Shown piece by piece: positions 32,830 through 43,428 of a stretch of DNA of 64,000 nt. The stretch comes from Zygnema cylindricum (lineage: Eukaryota; Streptophyta; Zygnematophyceae; Zygnematales; Zygnemataceae): NCBI GenBank assembly GCA_037447655.1, contig JBBHKE010002473.1:1-64000 (forward strand), given 5' to 3'. The first letter of the stretch is position 1, and each line of letters begins with the position of its first letter. Position numbers and translations under genes: made by a program. The notes under the pieces are model-generated. The model was not told where the DNA came from and did not search any database. It saw only the letters and a list, made by a program, of their open reading frames with translations.

Positions 32830-35800
32830 CTAGTCTAATTTTAATTTTTCTTTCAACCCGCATTTTTCCCGACAATATTTTAGTTTAGGAGAGGGCACAG
32901 GTTTGGTCATCATGTCAGCCACCATTTCTTCATCAGGTCTATACACAAGATTTAGAATTTTATTTTCAACTTTTTCTCTTACGAAGCTTAATCTTATGTC
33001 CATATGTTTTGCTTTGAAATGGTGTTTTGGATTGGCTGCAATTGCAATTGCAGCTTGGTTATCGCAAAAGATTTCATGCACTCCCTCCTTCATAAATCCC
33101 AGTTCTTGTAACAATGATTTCACCCACATTAGTTCTTTTACAGCAGAACACGACGTTATATACTCAGCCTCCATAGTAGACTGAGCAACCACCTTTTGTT
33201 GCTTACTGCTCCAACAGCAAGCACCTTCCCCCACATACAAAACATATCCAGAAGTGCATCTTCTCATAGGTGCATCCCCATAACTGGCGTCACTCCAAGT
33301 GGTGATATCAGTATGCTCCCCTCCCAAATGCAACCATAACTCTCTAGTTCCCACCAGATATCTCATGACTCTCTTCGCTGCCTCCCAATCTCTCTTCCTA
33401 GGATCATTAAGACTCCTACTGAGTACTCCAACTGCTGCTGCTATGTCCGGCCTGGTACAGTTCATAAAATAGATTAAGCTTCCTACGACCTGTCTATAAG
33501 GAATAGACTTCATGAACTCTCTCTCCTCTAGACTCATCTGATCGTCTAAGATCATCACTCCTCCTTCTACACTCCCATCACTTACTTTTTTCAAGTCCAT
33601 GGGAGTGGTACAACTGTTAGCATTTTCCATCTGGAATTTCTCAAGCATATTACCTATTGCTTCTTTCTGAGTAAGTCTGATAATCTTCTTCCCTCTATCT
33701 CTCTCCATTTGGATCCACAAAATATATTTTGCCTCCCCTAAATCCTTCATATCAAATCTGCCCCTAAGATCTTTCTTTAGCCTATTGATATTATCTAAAG
33801 ACTTACTTAACACAAGCAGATCATCCACATAAATTGCAATAAAAATGACACCATTCTCATCTTCAAACATATAGATAGAATGGTCAGAGCTGATCCGGAT
33901 GTATCCCAGATCGGTGAGAAACTCATCTAGTTTCTTGTTCCACTGTCGCGGAGCCTGTTTCAGTCCATATAAGGACTTTATGAGCCTGCACACTTTGCTC
34001 TCTTCTCCTTCTTCCACAAACCCCTCGGGTTGCCTCATAAAAATTTCTTCCTCTAACTCACCATTAAGAAAAGCAGTCTTAATATCCATCTGGTGAATTT
34101 CCATGTCTTCCGCTGCGGCCAGACTGAGGAGAATCCTTACCGATGGGAACCGAACAACTGGAGCAAAGGTCTCCTCATAGTCAATCCCCTCTTTTTGGGT
34201 GAACCTCTTTGCTACCAATTGAGCCTTATACCTCTCAATTGTATTATCTGGGTTCAGTTTTAGTTTAAATACCCATTTACATCCAATAGGTTTTCTGTCT
34301 GGAGGGCAATCCGCTAGTTCCCAAGTATTTGCTTCCATGATAGAAGCCATCTCATCATTTATGGCTCTAATCCATCTTTCTTTCTCTGGACTATTCACTG
34401 CCTTTAAGTAAGACTGAGGCTCATCTGGGTGAGATAGCTTAGTTACCTTATGGGCAGCTTTTTTTTCCTGTATCCTTTTGCTGCTCCTCCTTCCTCTCTC
34501 AAACTCCGAAGCTGGAATGGATGGAAGTCTTGGATTTCTTCTCACTGTCTCATCGGCTCCATTGTCCATGAAAACCGGTTCTTGTCCCGCTTCTTCTACC
34601 TCCTCGAAGTCCATAAGAGTATGTCAGGTTTCCGGTGAGTCTCTTGTATCTTCGATCTCCCTTGAATCTGTAATCACGGTTTCACTCATGTCCCTTTCGG
34701 GAACTACCAAATTCTCATCACTTTCGGACTCAAATCTGATCCTTATCTTCTTTGTATATTTGAAGGGGTCAAATGACTTCCCTTCATCCATGACAACTAA
34801 GTGTTTGACCAGAATGATATCTTTCTTTGCTAAGTCATAGACTCTATATCCCTTAACATCCTCATCATATCCCACAAAGTATCCAGGTTTTCCCTTAGCA
34901 TCTAGTTTCCAGTTTTTCCTATCTGTGTCAAGAGTGTAAACTTGGCTACCAAATACTTTAAGGTGTGAGATATTTGGCTTCCTTCCAACCCATCTCTAAT
35001 AAGGTGTCACTCCTTTTACAGCTAAGGTAAGGACTCTATTCTTAATGTAGTTGGCACACTTCATTGCTTCTGCCCAAAATCTCTTTCCTATTTTCTTGTC
35101 TGCCAACATACTGCGCACACTATCTCCTAGTGTTCGATTCAACCTCTCAGCTACCCCATTTTGTTCCGGGTTATATGGTACAGTTTTGTGGTGCAGCACT
35201 CCCTCATCTCTCAGATATTCCTCAAACTCGTTAGAGGTATATCCCCCCCCATTATCACTCCTTATCCTCTTAATGGGGGTTTCATGCAACTTCTCACTCC
35301 AAGCTTTATAATCTTTGAAGTAAGTTGATGCTTCAGACTTTGTTTTCAGAAAGTAGACTCTAGAGTATCTAGACCAGTCATCAGTTATTGTCGTCATAAA
35401 CCTCTTTCCTCCAACCGAAGGTACTTTTGCAAGTCGCGAAATATCTGTGTGGACCAAATCAAACACTTTCTCACCTCTATATGTGGCGGCTTTGGGAAAG
35501 GGAAGTCTGTGAGCCTTACCTTGAGCACAACCACTACAATCATCCATCATTTCATTATCCTCAAACTGAATGCCATCTACTACCCCAAGCTTTTCCATTT
35601 CCCTCAACCTATCAAAATGCACATGCCCCAACCGCTTATGCCAAATCATCACCTTAGGAACACCAACATAATAAGCATTCTTCTTTTCATTACTCAGGTT
35701 AAGCCTAAACATTCCTTGGCTACCCTTATCTGCTGTGAAGTAAACTTCATTCCGGTACTTAGCTGTAAAGACTCCCTTTTTGGTGAAAGTATCAAACTCT

Positions 35801-37155
35801 TTGTCATCTAACACAAACGTAGAGACAAGATTTTTACTCAGCTGAGGAATGTAAAGTACATCTGAGAATGTAAGTATAGAAGTCTTACCCTCCACTAAGA
35901 CTTTCAGATCTACTGATCCCACTAGATCTGTAGTAACCACTCTCCCATCCCCATACTCTATCTCTACAGTAGGAATCTTTCTTAGCTTAGTGAAGAGTTC
36001 TTTATCACGACACATATGCATGGATGCACCTGAATCGATGATCTATCCATCCTGTGGAGCTTCCCGAATTGCTTCAAGGGCACACTTCTGCCTCCGAGGG
36101 ATCTCCTTTTCCTCGAGACTCTCGTCAAGAAGAAGCTCCCCATCCTCCTCAGAGAACTTATCCTCGGTTTCTCCTGACACTTTTGTAACCACAAGTGCCT
36201 TTTTCTTCCCTCCGGTAGAACCTCCTCCACGGTTCTCTTGGAGCCTCAGCTCTGATAGATTGACACAATCTGCAATAAAGTGTCTCGGCTTTTTGCAATA
36301 ATGACAAAGACCCTTTGGGGGCCTTTCTCCCCCAAAATGATCTCTTTCCCCTCTATAAGGTTTCTTCGGGTCCTTCCCCCATCGTTCCCCTCCTGTTGGT
36401 AGAGCTTGAATTCTGTTTCCTCCTCTCCTAATCTCCATTGTGTTTTCCTGCACAAGTATCATCCTGACTACTGTGTTCCATTTCCATGAACTATAAGGCA
36501 TTCCCTAAACTCGATACACTATGTTTTCGAACTCATCTGGTAATTTCATGATAAGGGTGTTAACTTTCATTTTCATTGTACTTGTCCACCCAGCACTTTC
36601 CATTTCCATATACAAACAAGAAAGATCATTATAGTAATCTAACATCTTTCCTCCTTTGTAAGTGTAACTCAATAGCTTTTGCTCAGCCAACAGGAGCTCC
36701 TGAATAGTTCCAGCTCTATAAATCTCCACTAAACTCTCCCACAACTCCTCGGCCTTGTAAATGTGAAGATGAGGAGTGGCCAAACCTTGAGTGAGGTGCC
36801 TCAGAATGAAGTTCTTGGCAGCCATGTTTACATCCTCCCACATTTGAGTATCGTTCTCCACGGTCTTCACGGTCGCTGCTCCCGATACTGTGGCAATAGG
36901 AGTGAGGGGTGTCTCCTTCCTTTTTTCCTTTTCGGACACACTGCTGTCCCCATCATCTGCCTCCTCCGCTGAGGCAGCCGTTGTTGCAGAAAACCTTACT
37001 CCCCCAAATCCTGGTGGAGTTCCTGAAGGTGGACGTTTCACTTGTCCACTGACGATACCACAGTATCGTTTTTCACACAAAGCTCCCATCATCATGGCTT
37101 CCCAATAGATGAACCCAGATCCATTGAAGGTGGGAACCCTAGAGGGTGGGCCCAT
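32830..37155 (-). pseudogene. Copia A1 gag-pol, one frame with four stop codons
   Basis: From the gag ATG at 37155 to the TAG/TAA near 32830 the polyprotein stays in one frame. It is broken only by stops at about 36507, 36045, 34998 (all TAG) and 34626 (TGA). Order: gag (MGPPSRVPTFNGSG, YKGGKMLDYYNDLSCLYMEM); CCHC knuckle CHYCKKPRHFIADC; protease IIDSGASMHM; GAG-pre-integrase IWHKRLGHVHFDRLREMEKL; integrase ITDDWSRYSRVYFLKT, RSDNGGGYTSN, PYNPEQNGVAERLN; RT GCKWVFKLKLNPDNTIERYK, QMDIKTAFLNG, YVDDLLVLSKS; RNase H TTWSDASYGDAPMRRCTSGY and CDNQAAIAIAANPKHHFKAK. This is the best-preserved element in the window. The stops predict that it cannot make Gag-Pol itself, but it could be copied in trans. 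Confidence 0.9.
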
Positions 37156-37159
37156 AACC
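37145..37159 (-). promoter_or_regulatory. Half-tRNA primer site of A1 with embedded gag ATG
   Basis: Minus-strand GGTTATGGGCCCACC directly follows the LTR end ..AATTGCA. It complements the anticodon arm of plant initiator tRNA-Met. ATG at 37155-37153 is the gag start. Confidence 0.85.
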
Positions 37160-38197
37160 TGCAATTATGTGTCCTCCATTGACTACAGAATACATGAAGC
37201 CTCTAGATAGTATTTAACTAACCTACTTTAAGCCACGACCACTTCTGCCCAAGAAGGCAAACAGACAATTTGACTGCACCCCTGTGCAGCATGGACTCCC
37301 TTGAGTCCGTAGCAAAAAGAATCACTGAAAACGGCCAACCAGCCGATAAGTTATGAGGCAGTAAAAATGCCAATTTGTACAAACTCTCAAAGGGAGAGGT
37401 GACAACCTACCAAAATTTTCTAAGTCCTGATTCTCTCTAATAACTCCTATCTACTGAAGTACGGACCAATCAGATTACTATATCGTACACAAAAAATACT
37501 ACTGCCGATGTACCTTTTGTACGGCCTATGTACGACAAGGCTATTAAGTGGACGTGTGTCCGCTTTTCACTCGTACGTACGTTCCTCGGAATTCCTATGA
37601 CCGAATGTCATCTCTCCACGTGGCTCCAGGTTATGCCACGTCACAAAACGCAAAAGTGACGACTCCGAGATTTCGGCGATGATGTGCGCCGTTGGATTTT
37701 ATGCAAAACGCAATCTTAGCCGCAATAAATACTTGCGCGACATTTGTTCCGATGTCGAAATAAAATGCGTGGTATCTGTTTTGAATTAGCGTCGTACGAC
37801 GTATTTTATATAACTGAATCTATGTACGCCGTATACAGTTCTAGTTAAATGAATTTTATCTACTCGAACTAAATATATATCTATCACATTCCATAGCCCT
37901 TAGCATTGGTCCTAGTCTATTAGGATAAAGCTGACCGTTATCGGTCACCTTAACGAACCGTAGGTACCGGGATCAAATCTTTGGTCCGTCAAGTATAATT
38001 TTAGTAACCTACTAAAAATAGCTGTCTGTTGAACTAAGGCAGCCATGGATCAACCTCTCTCTCTTACCTTCAGTGACTACAACAAGTATGGGGGCTAGAG
38101 AGCGGAGGTGGAGGCAGGCTGTCCGTCCTTTTTCTTTTCCTTTTATAAAAACATATTTAAACCTAGAAAATACTCTAGAAATCTATAAATTTCAACA
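37160..38197 (-). mobile_element. Copia A1, 5' LTR
   Basis: 1,038 bp, plus-strand TGCAATTATGTGTCC to AATTTCAACA. It would carry the promoter for minus-strand transcription. An antisense tRNA-like motif GGGATCAAATC sits at 37969-37979, followed by a TTTTAGTAACCTACTAAAA hairpin. Confidence 0.85.
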
Positions 38198-38409
38198 ATT
38201 CCTGCCTCGGTTTTTGCCTCCAACTCCTCATCCAACAAGAGCTCATCGTCCTTGTCTTCGGATTCCTCCTCAAGTACCTACGTCACAAGGGCCTTTTTAT
38301 TTCCTCTCGAAGATCCATCGATGTGCCCCTCTTTTAACGAAAATTTGGTTAGCTTAGAGCACTCAACCATATAATGCCATGGTTTCTTACAGAAATGATA
38401 CAGCCCCTT
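38198..38409 (-). pseudogene. Copia element I, zinc-knuckle segment of gag
   Basis: The minus strand reads KGLYHFCKKPWHYMVECSKL (first knuckle Cys lost), then GSSRGNKKALVT and an acidic DDELLLDEELEAKTEAG, like the same region of A1. It is bounded by element J on one side (CCCTT duplication) and A1 on the other. Confidence 0.7.
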
Positions 38410-39712
38410 TGTGCATGGATACTAACTAAGTTTTATGAAAGGAAAAGGAAAAGAAAGAAAAAAAAAATTAGAAGGGGTGTGGGTGTTTGTTTGTTTGTGT
38501 GTGGGAGCTGAAAGGAAAATAGACTAGAAAATAAGGGGAGTGTTGATATTTGAGTATTTTCTAAGTATATATTAGGTTAGAAAAAGAGCAGAGGCAGTCT
38601 GCCTCTGACTCCCTTATCCAAGCACCCATACTTGTTGTAGTCACTAAAGGCTAGATAGGTAGCTAGAGTCATGGCTGCTTGAGTTCTCCGGAGAGACAGG
38701 TAGTAGAAATTAAAAAGGTTCATCAAAAGGATTCTAGACGCTAGATTTGATTGTGGTACCTGTGGTTAGTCAAAGTAGCCGTTGCCTCTAGCCGTTAAGT
38801 CTAAATGAGTACTTGAAAATGTAGGGTTTGACAAATATTTAAAGAGTTATACGTAGACTAGTTCGTTTAACGGGAAATACATACGTAGTATATGGATACA
38901 ATTTTAAATAGTAGGGAGTACAGTTTTATGTCTGAAACGGATACCGCGCATTTGTTTCGACCGCGAAAAAAATATCGCGCTTTTATTTTCAATGGCTAGA
39001 ATTATAGCTGGTTTTGATCGGACAGCCACGATAGGCGCCATAATCACAGAATAAGTACATTTGGCATTTTACTGTTATCGCCACGTCAAGTGACACGTGG
39101 CGTGATAAGATTGGTTCGCGGCAACTCTAGAGATTGCGGGAACAAATCCGAATATGACATGTGTCGACATTTTGGCCATGTCGTACGATGGCAGACAGAA
39201 AGTACACCGGCACCTATACTTTTCTGTACGACACAGTAAAGTGATTGGTGTCGTACGTCAGTAGATAGAGTTTTAGAGGAGAGATAGGACTTAGAAATTT
39301 TTGGGTAGGTAGTTGCCTCTCCTAGAGAGCATCTTGTATAAAAGGCAAACTTTGGCCAGTCATAACTATCAATTTACTTGACCATTTTCAAAGATTCTTT
39401 TTGCTGCGAACTCAAGGGAGTCCACGCTACACAAAGGTGTAGTCGGTTACAGTTTTTGCTTGCCAAGGTGGCTGCATTTCTAAGGGAAAGTCAAAGTGGG
39501 TGAATGTTTCCAAAACTTATATTTTAACTTTGCATTCAGTGGTGGAACTGAGCACACACAAAGTCTTATTTCACACGGGTGAAGCTATAATGGGGGTCTA
39601 ATTGTCAAGGGGTCAGTCATTTGGGTTTATATCAACTTAGAGTCGGCACTATCTATATTAGCTTCTTTTGGATTTGCGATTTCTGTGGGGCAATGGAGCA
39701 CACTGAGTTTCA
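38410..39712 (+). mobile_element. LTR element J (truncated) in element I
   Basis: 38410-38540 is a residual interior ending in the polypurine tract AAATAAGGGGAG, and 38541-39712 is an LTR, TGTTGATATTTG to ..CTGAGTTTCA. CCCTT at 38405-38409 and 39713-39717 is the target duplication, and removal restores the gag frame of I. Nearly all of the 5' LTR and interior is gone. A tRNA-like motif lies antisense at 38741-38760. Confidence 0.75.
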
Positions 39713-40238
39713 CCCTTGGGAGCCCTCGGTTTCGACTCATCGAACTGATTTTTCATTCCTCTTCTTCTATAGTTTCCAACATGATTTTTGGGATCCTTGT
39801 TCCTCTAGTCAGTTCTTTTTGCCAAATCTTGTCCACTCTTTCCTCCCCTCCGGATCTCTATCGTATTCTCTCGAACGAGAATCATCCTCTACCACAGAAT
39901 TCCAAATCCACCTAGAGTTCGGCAAATCTTGCACACAGTTGACTATGTTCTCTTAGTCATCGGGTAACTTCATGATCAAGCAGTTAACCTTTTCCTTTTC
40001 AGTTTATACTTTTCCAACCTCTCAAGCTCCATGAAAAATGTTGCGAGCTCATTACAAAAATCCAACATCTTCCCCCTTTTGTAGACATATGCATATATTT
40101 TCTGATCACCTAACTTCTGTTGTTGAATTGTACCACTTCTGTACATCTCTATGAGAGCCACCCATAGATCGGATGCCCATTCTACCTACAAATGAGGAGA
40201 TGAAAGTCCTTAAGTAAAACAATGGAGTATGAAGTGTT
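39713..40238 (-). pseudogene. Copia element I, middle gag segment
   Basis: The minus strand reads LIEMYRSGTIQQQKLGDQKI, YVYKRGKMLDFCNELATFFM, matching A1 gag (LVEIYRAGTIQELLLAEQKL). It lies between J and J2. Stops and shifts are present. Confidence 0.7.
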
Positions 40239-41429
40239 TGTTGAAATTTAAGTATTTTCTAGGTTTAGAGATTGTAAAATAAAAAAAGGCGAAAAGGGGA
40301 CACTAACATCCTACCTCTAACTCTTCACTCAAGTCCCCACACTTGTCGCAGTCACTGAAGACTTGAAGAGGAGTTAGATCCATGGCTGCCTAGGCTGTCC
40401 GAAGTGGACAGGCAATTCTTAATAGAGATATCTAAAAGGTGTGACGGACCCCGGATTTGATCCTAGTACCTGCCGTCCGTCAAACTAGCCGTTCGCTTTA
40501 AACCAACAAGTCTAAATACAGTGCTAGAGTACAATGGGTTTGACAAATATTTATATTTTTACACGTAGACTAGTTCGTCTAACGGGAATAGATACGTAAT
40601 GCATAGATACAGTTTTGTATAGTACGGAGTACGATTTAATGTAATTTATGAAACGGATACCGCGCATTTGTTTCGAACGCGAAACAAATATCGTACGTAT
40701 ATTTTCAACGGCTACAATTGTATCCGGTTTGATCGGACGGCCACGATAGGCGCCGCGATCACGAATTATGTACTTTTGGCGTTTTTTAGTCATCACCACG
40801 TCATTTGACACGTGGCGCAACAATGTTGGAATGCGGCGACTCCGGAGATTGCGGTAACAAATCCGGCTATGACACGTGTCGACATTTTGGCCATGTTGTA
40901 CAATGGCCGTACAGAAAGTACACCAGCACCTGTACTTTTCTGTACGACACACTAATTTGATTGGTGGCGTACTTCAGTAGATAGAGTTTTAGAGAGGGAA
41001 TAGGACTTAGAAAATTTTGGGTAAGTAGCTGCCTCTCCTAGAGAGCACCTTGTATAAATGGCAAACTTTGGCCAGCCATAATTATTTAATTTAATTGACC
41101 ATTTTTAGTGATTCTTTTTGCTGCAGACTCAAGGGAGTCCAGGCTACACAGGGGTGTAGTCGGTTAGAGGTTTTGTCTGCCAGGGTGGCTGCATTTCTAA
41201 GGGAAAGTCAAAGTGGGTGAATGTGTCCAAATCTCATATTCTAACTTTGCATTCTGTGGTGGAACTGAGCACACAGAAAGTGTTATTTTACAGGGGTGAA
41301 TCTATATTGGGGTTCTGACTGTCAAGGGGTTGGTCATTTGGGTTTATATCAAGTTTGGAGTCGACACTATCTAGATTAGCTTCTTTGGATGTGCCTACTC
41401 TGAGGGCCAATGGAGGTCTCAGAGTTTCA
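40239..41429 (+). mobile_element. Solo LTR J2
   Basis: 1,191 bp, TGTTGAAATTTAAG to ..CAGAGTTTCA, with perfect GTGTT duplications at 40234-40238 and 41430-41434. Removing it joins MAAKH to FILHC in gag of element I. Related to J. An antisense tRNA-like motif is at 40451-40463. Confidence 0.85.
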
Positions 41430-41802
41430 GTGTTTTGCCGCCATGTTTTTGTAATCCCATGTATCAATATCACTCTCCTCGTTCCTTGGAACATGTGACA
41501 TGAAAACCGATCCGGTTGCTATAGGTGTTGCAATCGGTGTGATTATCTCTTTTTTTTTTCCCCTTGTCCATCACAATGGTCCCCCGATTCTCACTCTCCT
41601 CAAGTGGGGCTCCATATGCCCTTTTGGTAAACCTGGTCTCTGCAAACCTTGGAGGGATACCCAACCTGGATGGACGCCTCACTCGTCCACTCACTATCCT
41701 CCAAAACCTTTTCTCACATAGAGCTCGTATCATCATACTTTCTCACTATATATGAAGCCAGTTGTTTTAAATATGGGCATCCTATAGGATGGGCCCATAA
41801 CC
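41430..41802 (-). pseudogene. Copia element I, primer site and gag start
   Basis: Minus strand: primer site GGTTATGGGCCCAT (41802-41789) with the gag ATG at 41798. The frame then reads MMIRALCEKRFWRIVSGRVR, parallel to A1 (MMMGALCEKRYCGIVSGQVK). DTWDYKNMAAKH follows, up to the J2 insertion. Confidence 0.75.
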
Positions 41803-42054
41803 TGCAACACTGAGACTTCCATTGGTCCTCAGAACAGGCAGCTCACACAAAGCCTGTAGGGTAACCATGACCCCTTTGTGTTTCATCAAGTATAACTGCC
41901 ACCCTTGCTGTCAAAAACGCTGACCACCTTCACCCCTGTGAAGACAAGACTCCCTTGTGTCGATAGCAAAAAATCTCCCAATTTGCTCCCTTGAGGAGTA
42001 AATTACTAAGGGTCAAAGATGTCCTCTTTGTACACAAGTATTCTGGGAGGGAGG
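41803..42054 (-). mobile_element. Copia element I, 5' LTR remnant
   Basis: Plus-strand TGCAACACTGAGACTTCC starts the LTR. GACTCCCTTGTGT and AGCAAAAAATC match the corresponding part of the A LTRs. It is cut at 42054 by the F-type LTR. Confidence 0.6.
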
Positions 42055-43345
42055 TGTTGTCCATAGCCATTTCTAGCCATGGATTCACCCTCGGAAGCAC
42101 CATAAACTACCCCATAAGCAGCCTACTTTGGATACACACAGAATTCAATAGAATTCACAAAACAAGCTGAAACTACATTAAAAGATATTATCTAGGCTAT
42201 AGAATACTCTCACAATGTTTCAGACAAAAATAATAAACAGAGTGATCACATCATCTAGTCAAATTTGCAGAAAAACAGTCTGCCACAACTTTGATAAAAC
42301 AAACTAACTTCACAATGTAGTAAAACACAGACCAGGCACATAATAGGCCTGCAAATCTGTGACAATATTAACAATATAAAGAGGAACACACAAACAGAAT
42401 ATCAGATAATTCTGACATCAGATTTGAGAGCAATACTCAGACAAAATTACCAAAAATGATCATAAATAGTTTTTGGTACAGAAAGTTCCCTAAGTCCTAA
42501 AATGACTAAGGGTGAAGTTCCATCATACGTTTCCGTAATTGTACGGAAATCTCTACAGACCGGGTCGATTGAGTCGAAGTTCCATCACGTAGAGTTTGTA
42601 AGCCACGTGTTCTAAATTGACTGGCGCCACGTAAGCTACGATCCGATATTGATTATCTTTCAGATTTTTTAGCACCGACAAACTTAACTTCAAATCTTGA
42701 CTTGCGTACCATGTACCTCATACGAAGTAATCATACGACACATCTTTTATACATTTTGCAGACGCCAGTCTGTACGCCAGCTCATTTTTTAGGGTTTCAG
42801 TTTTCGAACATAACAAAAGTCCTTTGAGAGAAATAGTGTGACGAACAAAAGTTATCGAAAATAGCATGCCGAGGGAATGTTACGAAATTTCGTTTTTATT
42901 TTCGGTTGTATTTTGGAAGTCGCGTGCCATGTGCAAATCTTAAGATTTTTTCGTTGGTTTTCCATCATGACAAGTAGCTAAACTGTCCACCGTGTCACAA
43001 TTTTTTTTTTCTGTATATGCCAACGCACCTCATTGATTAAGTTCAGTGTAACAAAGAAAATTGAAGCGAACTCCTCCGCAAATGAATATCCGACGGCTAG
43101 TATTACCTCCAATACCTTCGGAGAGTATCAGCAAGATTCTCTGTAATGTTGTTTTTTGTATAAAAACAAAATACGCGGTACGATTTGATACGGAGAGTCG
43201 CGGATTTCTGTAAAAAACGCCACTTTTCGCTTGATGGAACTTCACCCTAAGTTTTACAAATATATACAAGAGCTTACTGCTGAATGTACGGAGGCATACC
43301 TACCGTACGCTATCTACCAGCTACCTCTATTAATATTGGTATACC
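42055..43345 (-). mobile_element. F-type LTR fragment containing a MITE
   Basis: It begins (plus view) TGTTGTCCATAGCC and matches 53305-53880 for several hundred bases (ATTCACCCTCGGAAGCACCA, GATATTATCTAGGCTATAGA). A 738-bp MITE interrupts it at 42510-43247. Homology fades after GGTATACCCGAA near 43345. Confidence 0.7.
42510..43247. mobile_element. Tourist-like (PIF/Harbinger) MITE
   Basis: 738 bp. Terminal inverted repeats are GGGTGAAGTTCCATCA and TGATGGAACTTCACCC, 16 bases exact. The flanks are TAA on both sides (42507-42509 and 43248-43250), the PIF/Harbinger target. The uninterrupted site is visible in the paralogous LTR at 53750-53775. A second GAAGTTCCATCACGTAG occurs inside at 42578. 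No transposase. Confidence 0.85.
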
Positions 43346-43428
43346 CGAATACTTTTAGGAATCGAGTTGATATCCCAATTTCCCCCCCTCTTGGTCAACC
43401 GTGACTAAGAAAATAAAATAATTACCCG

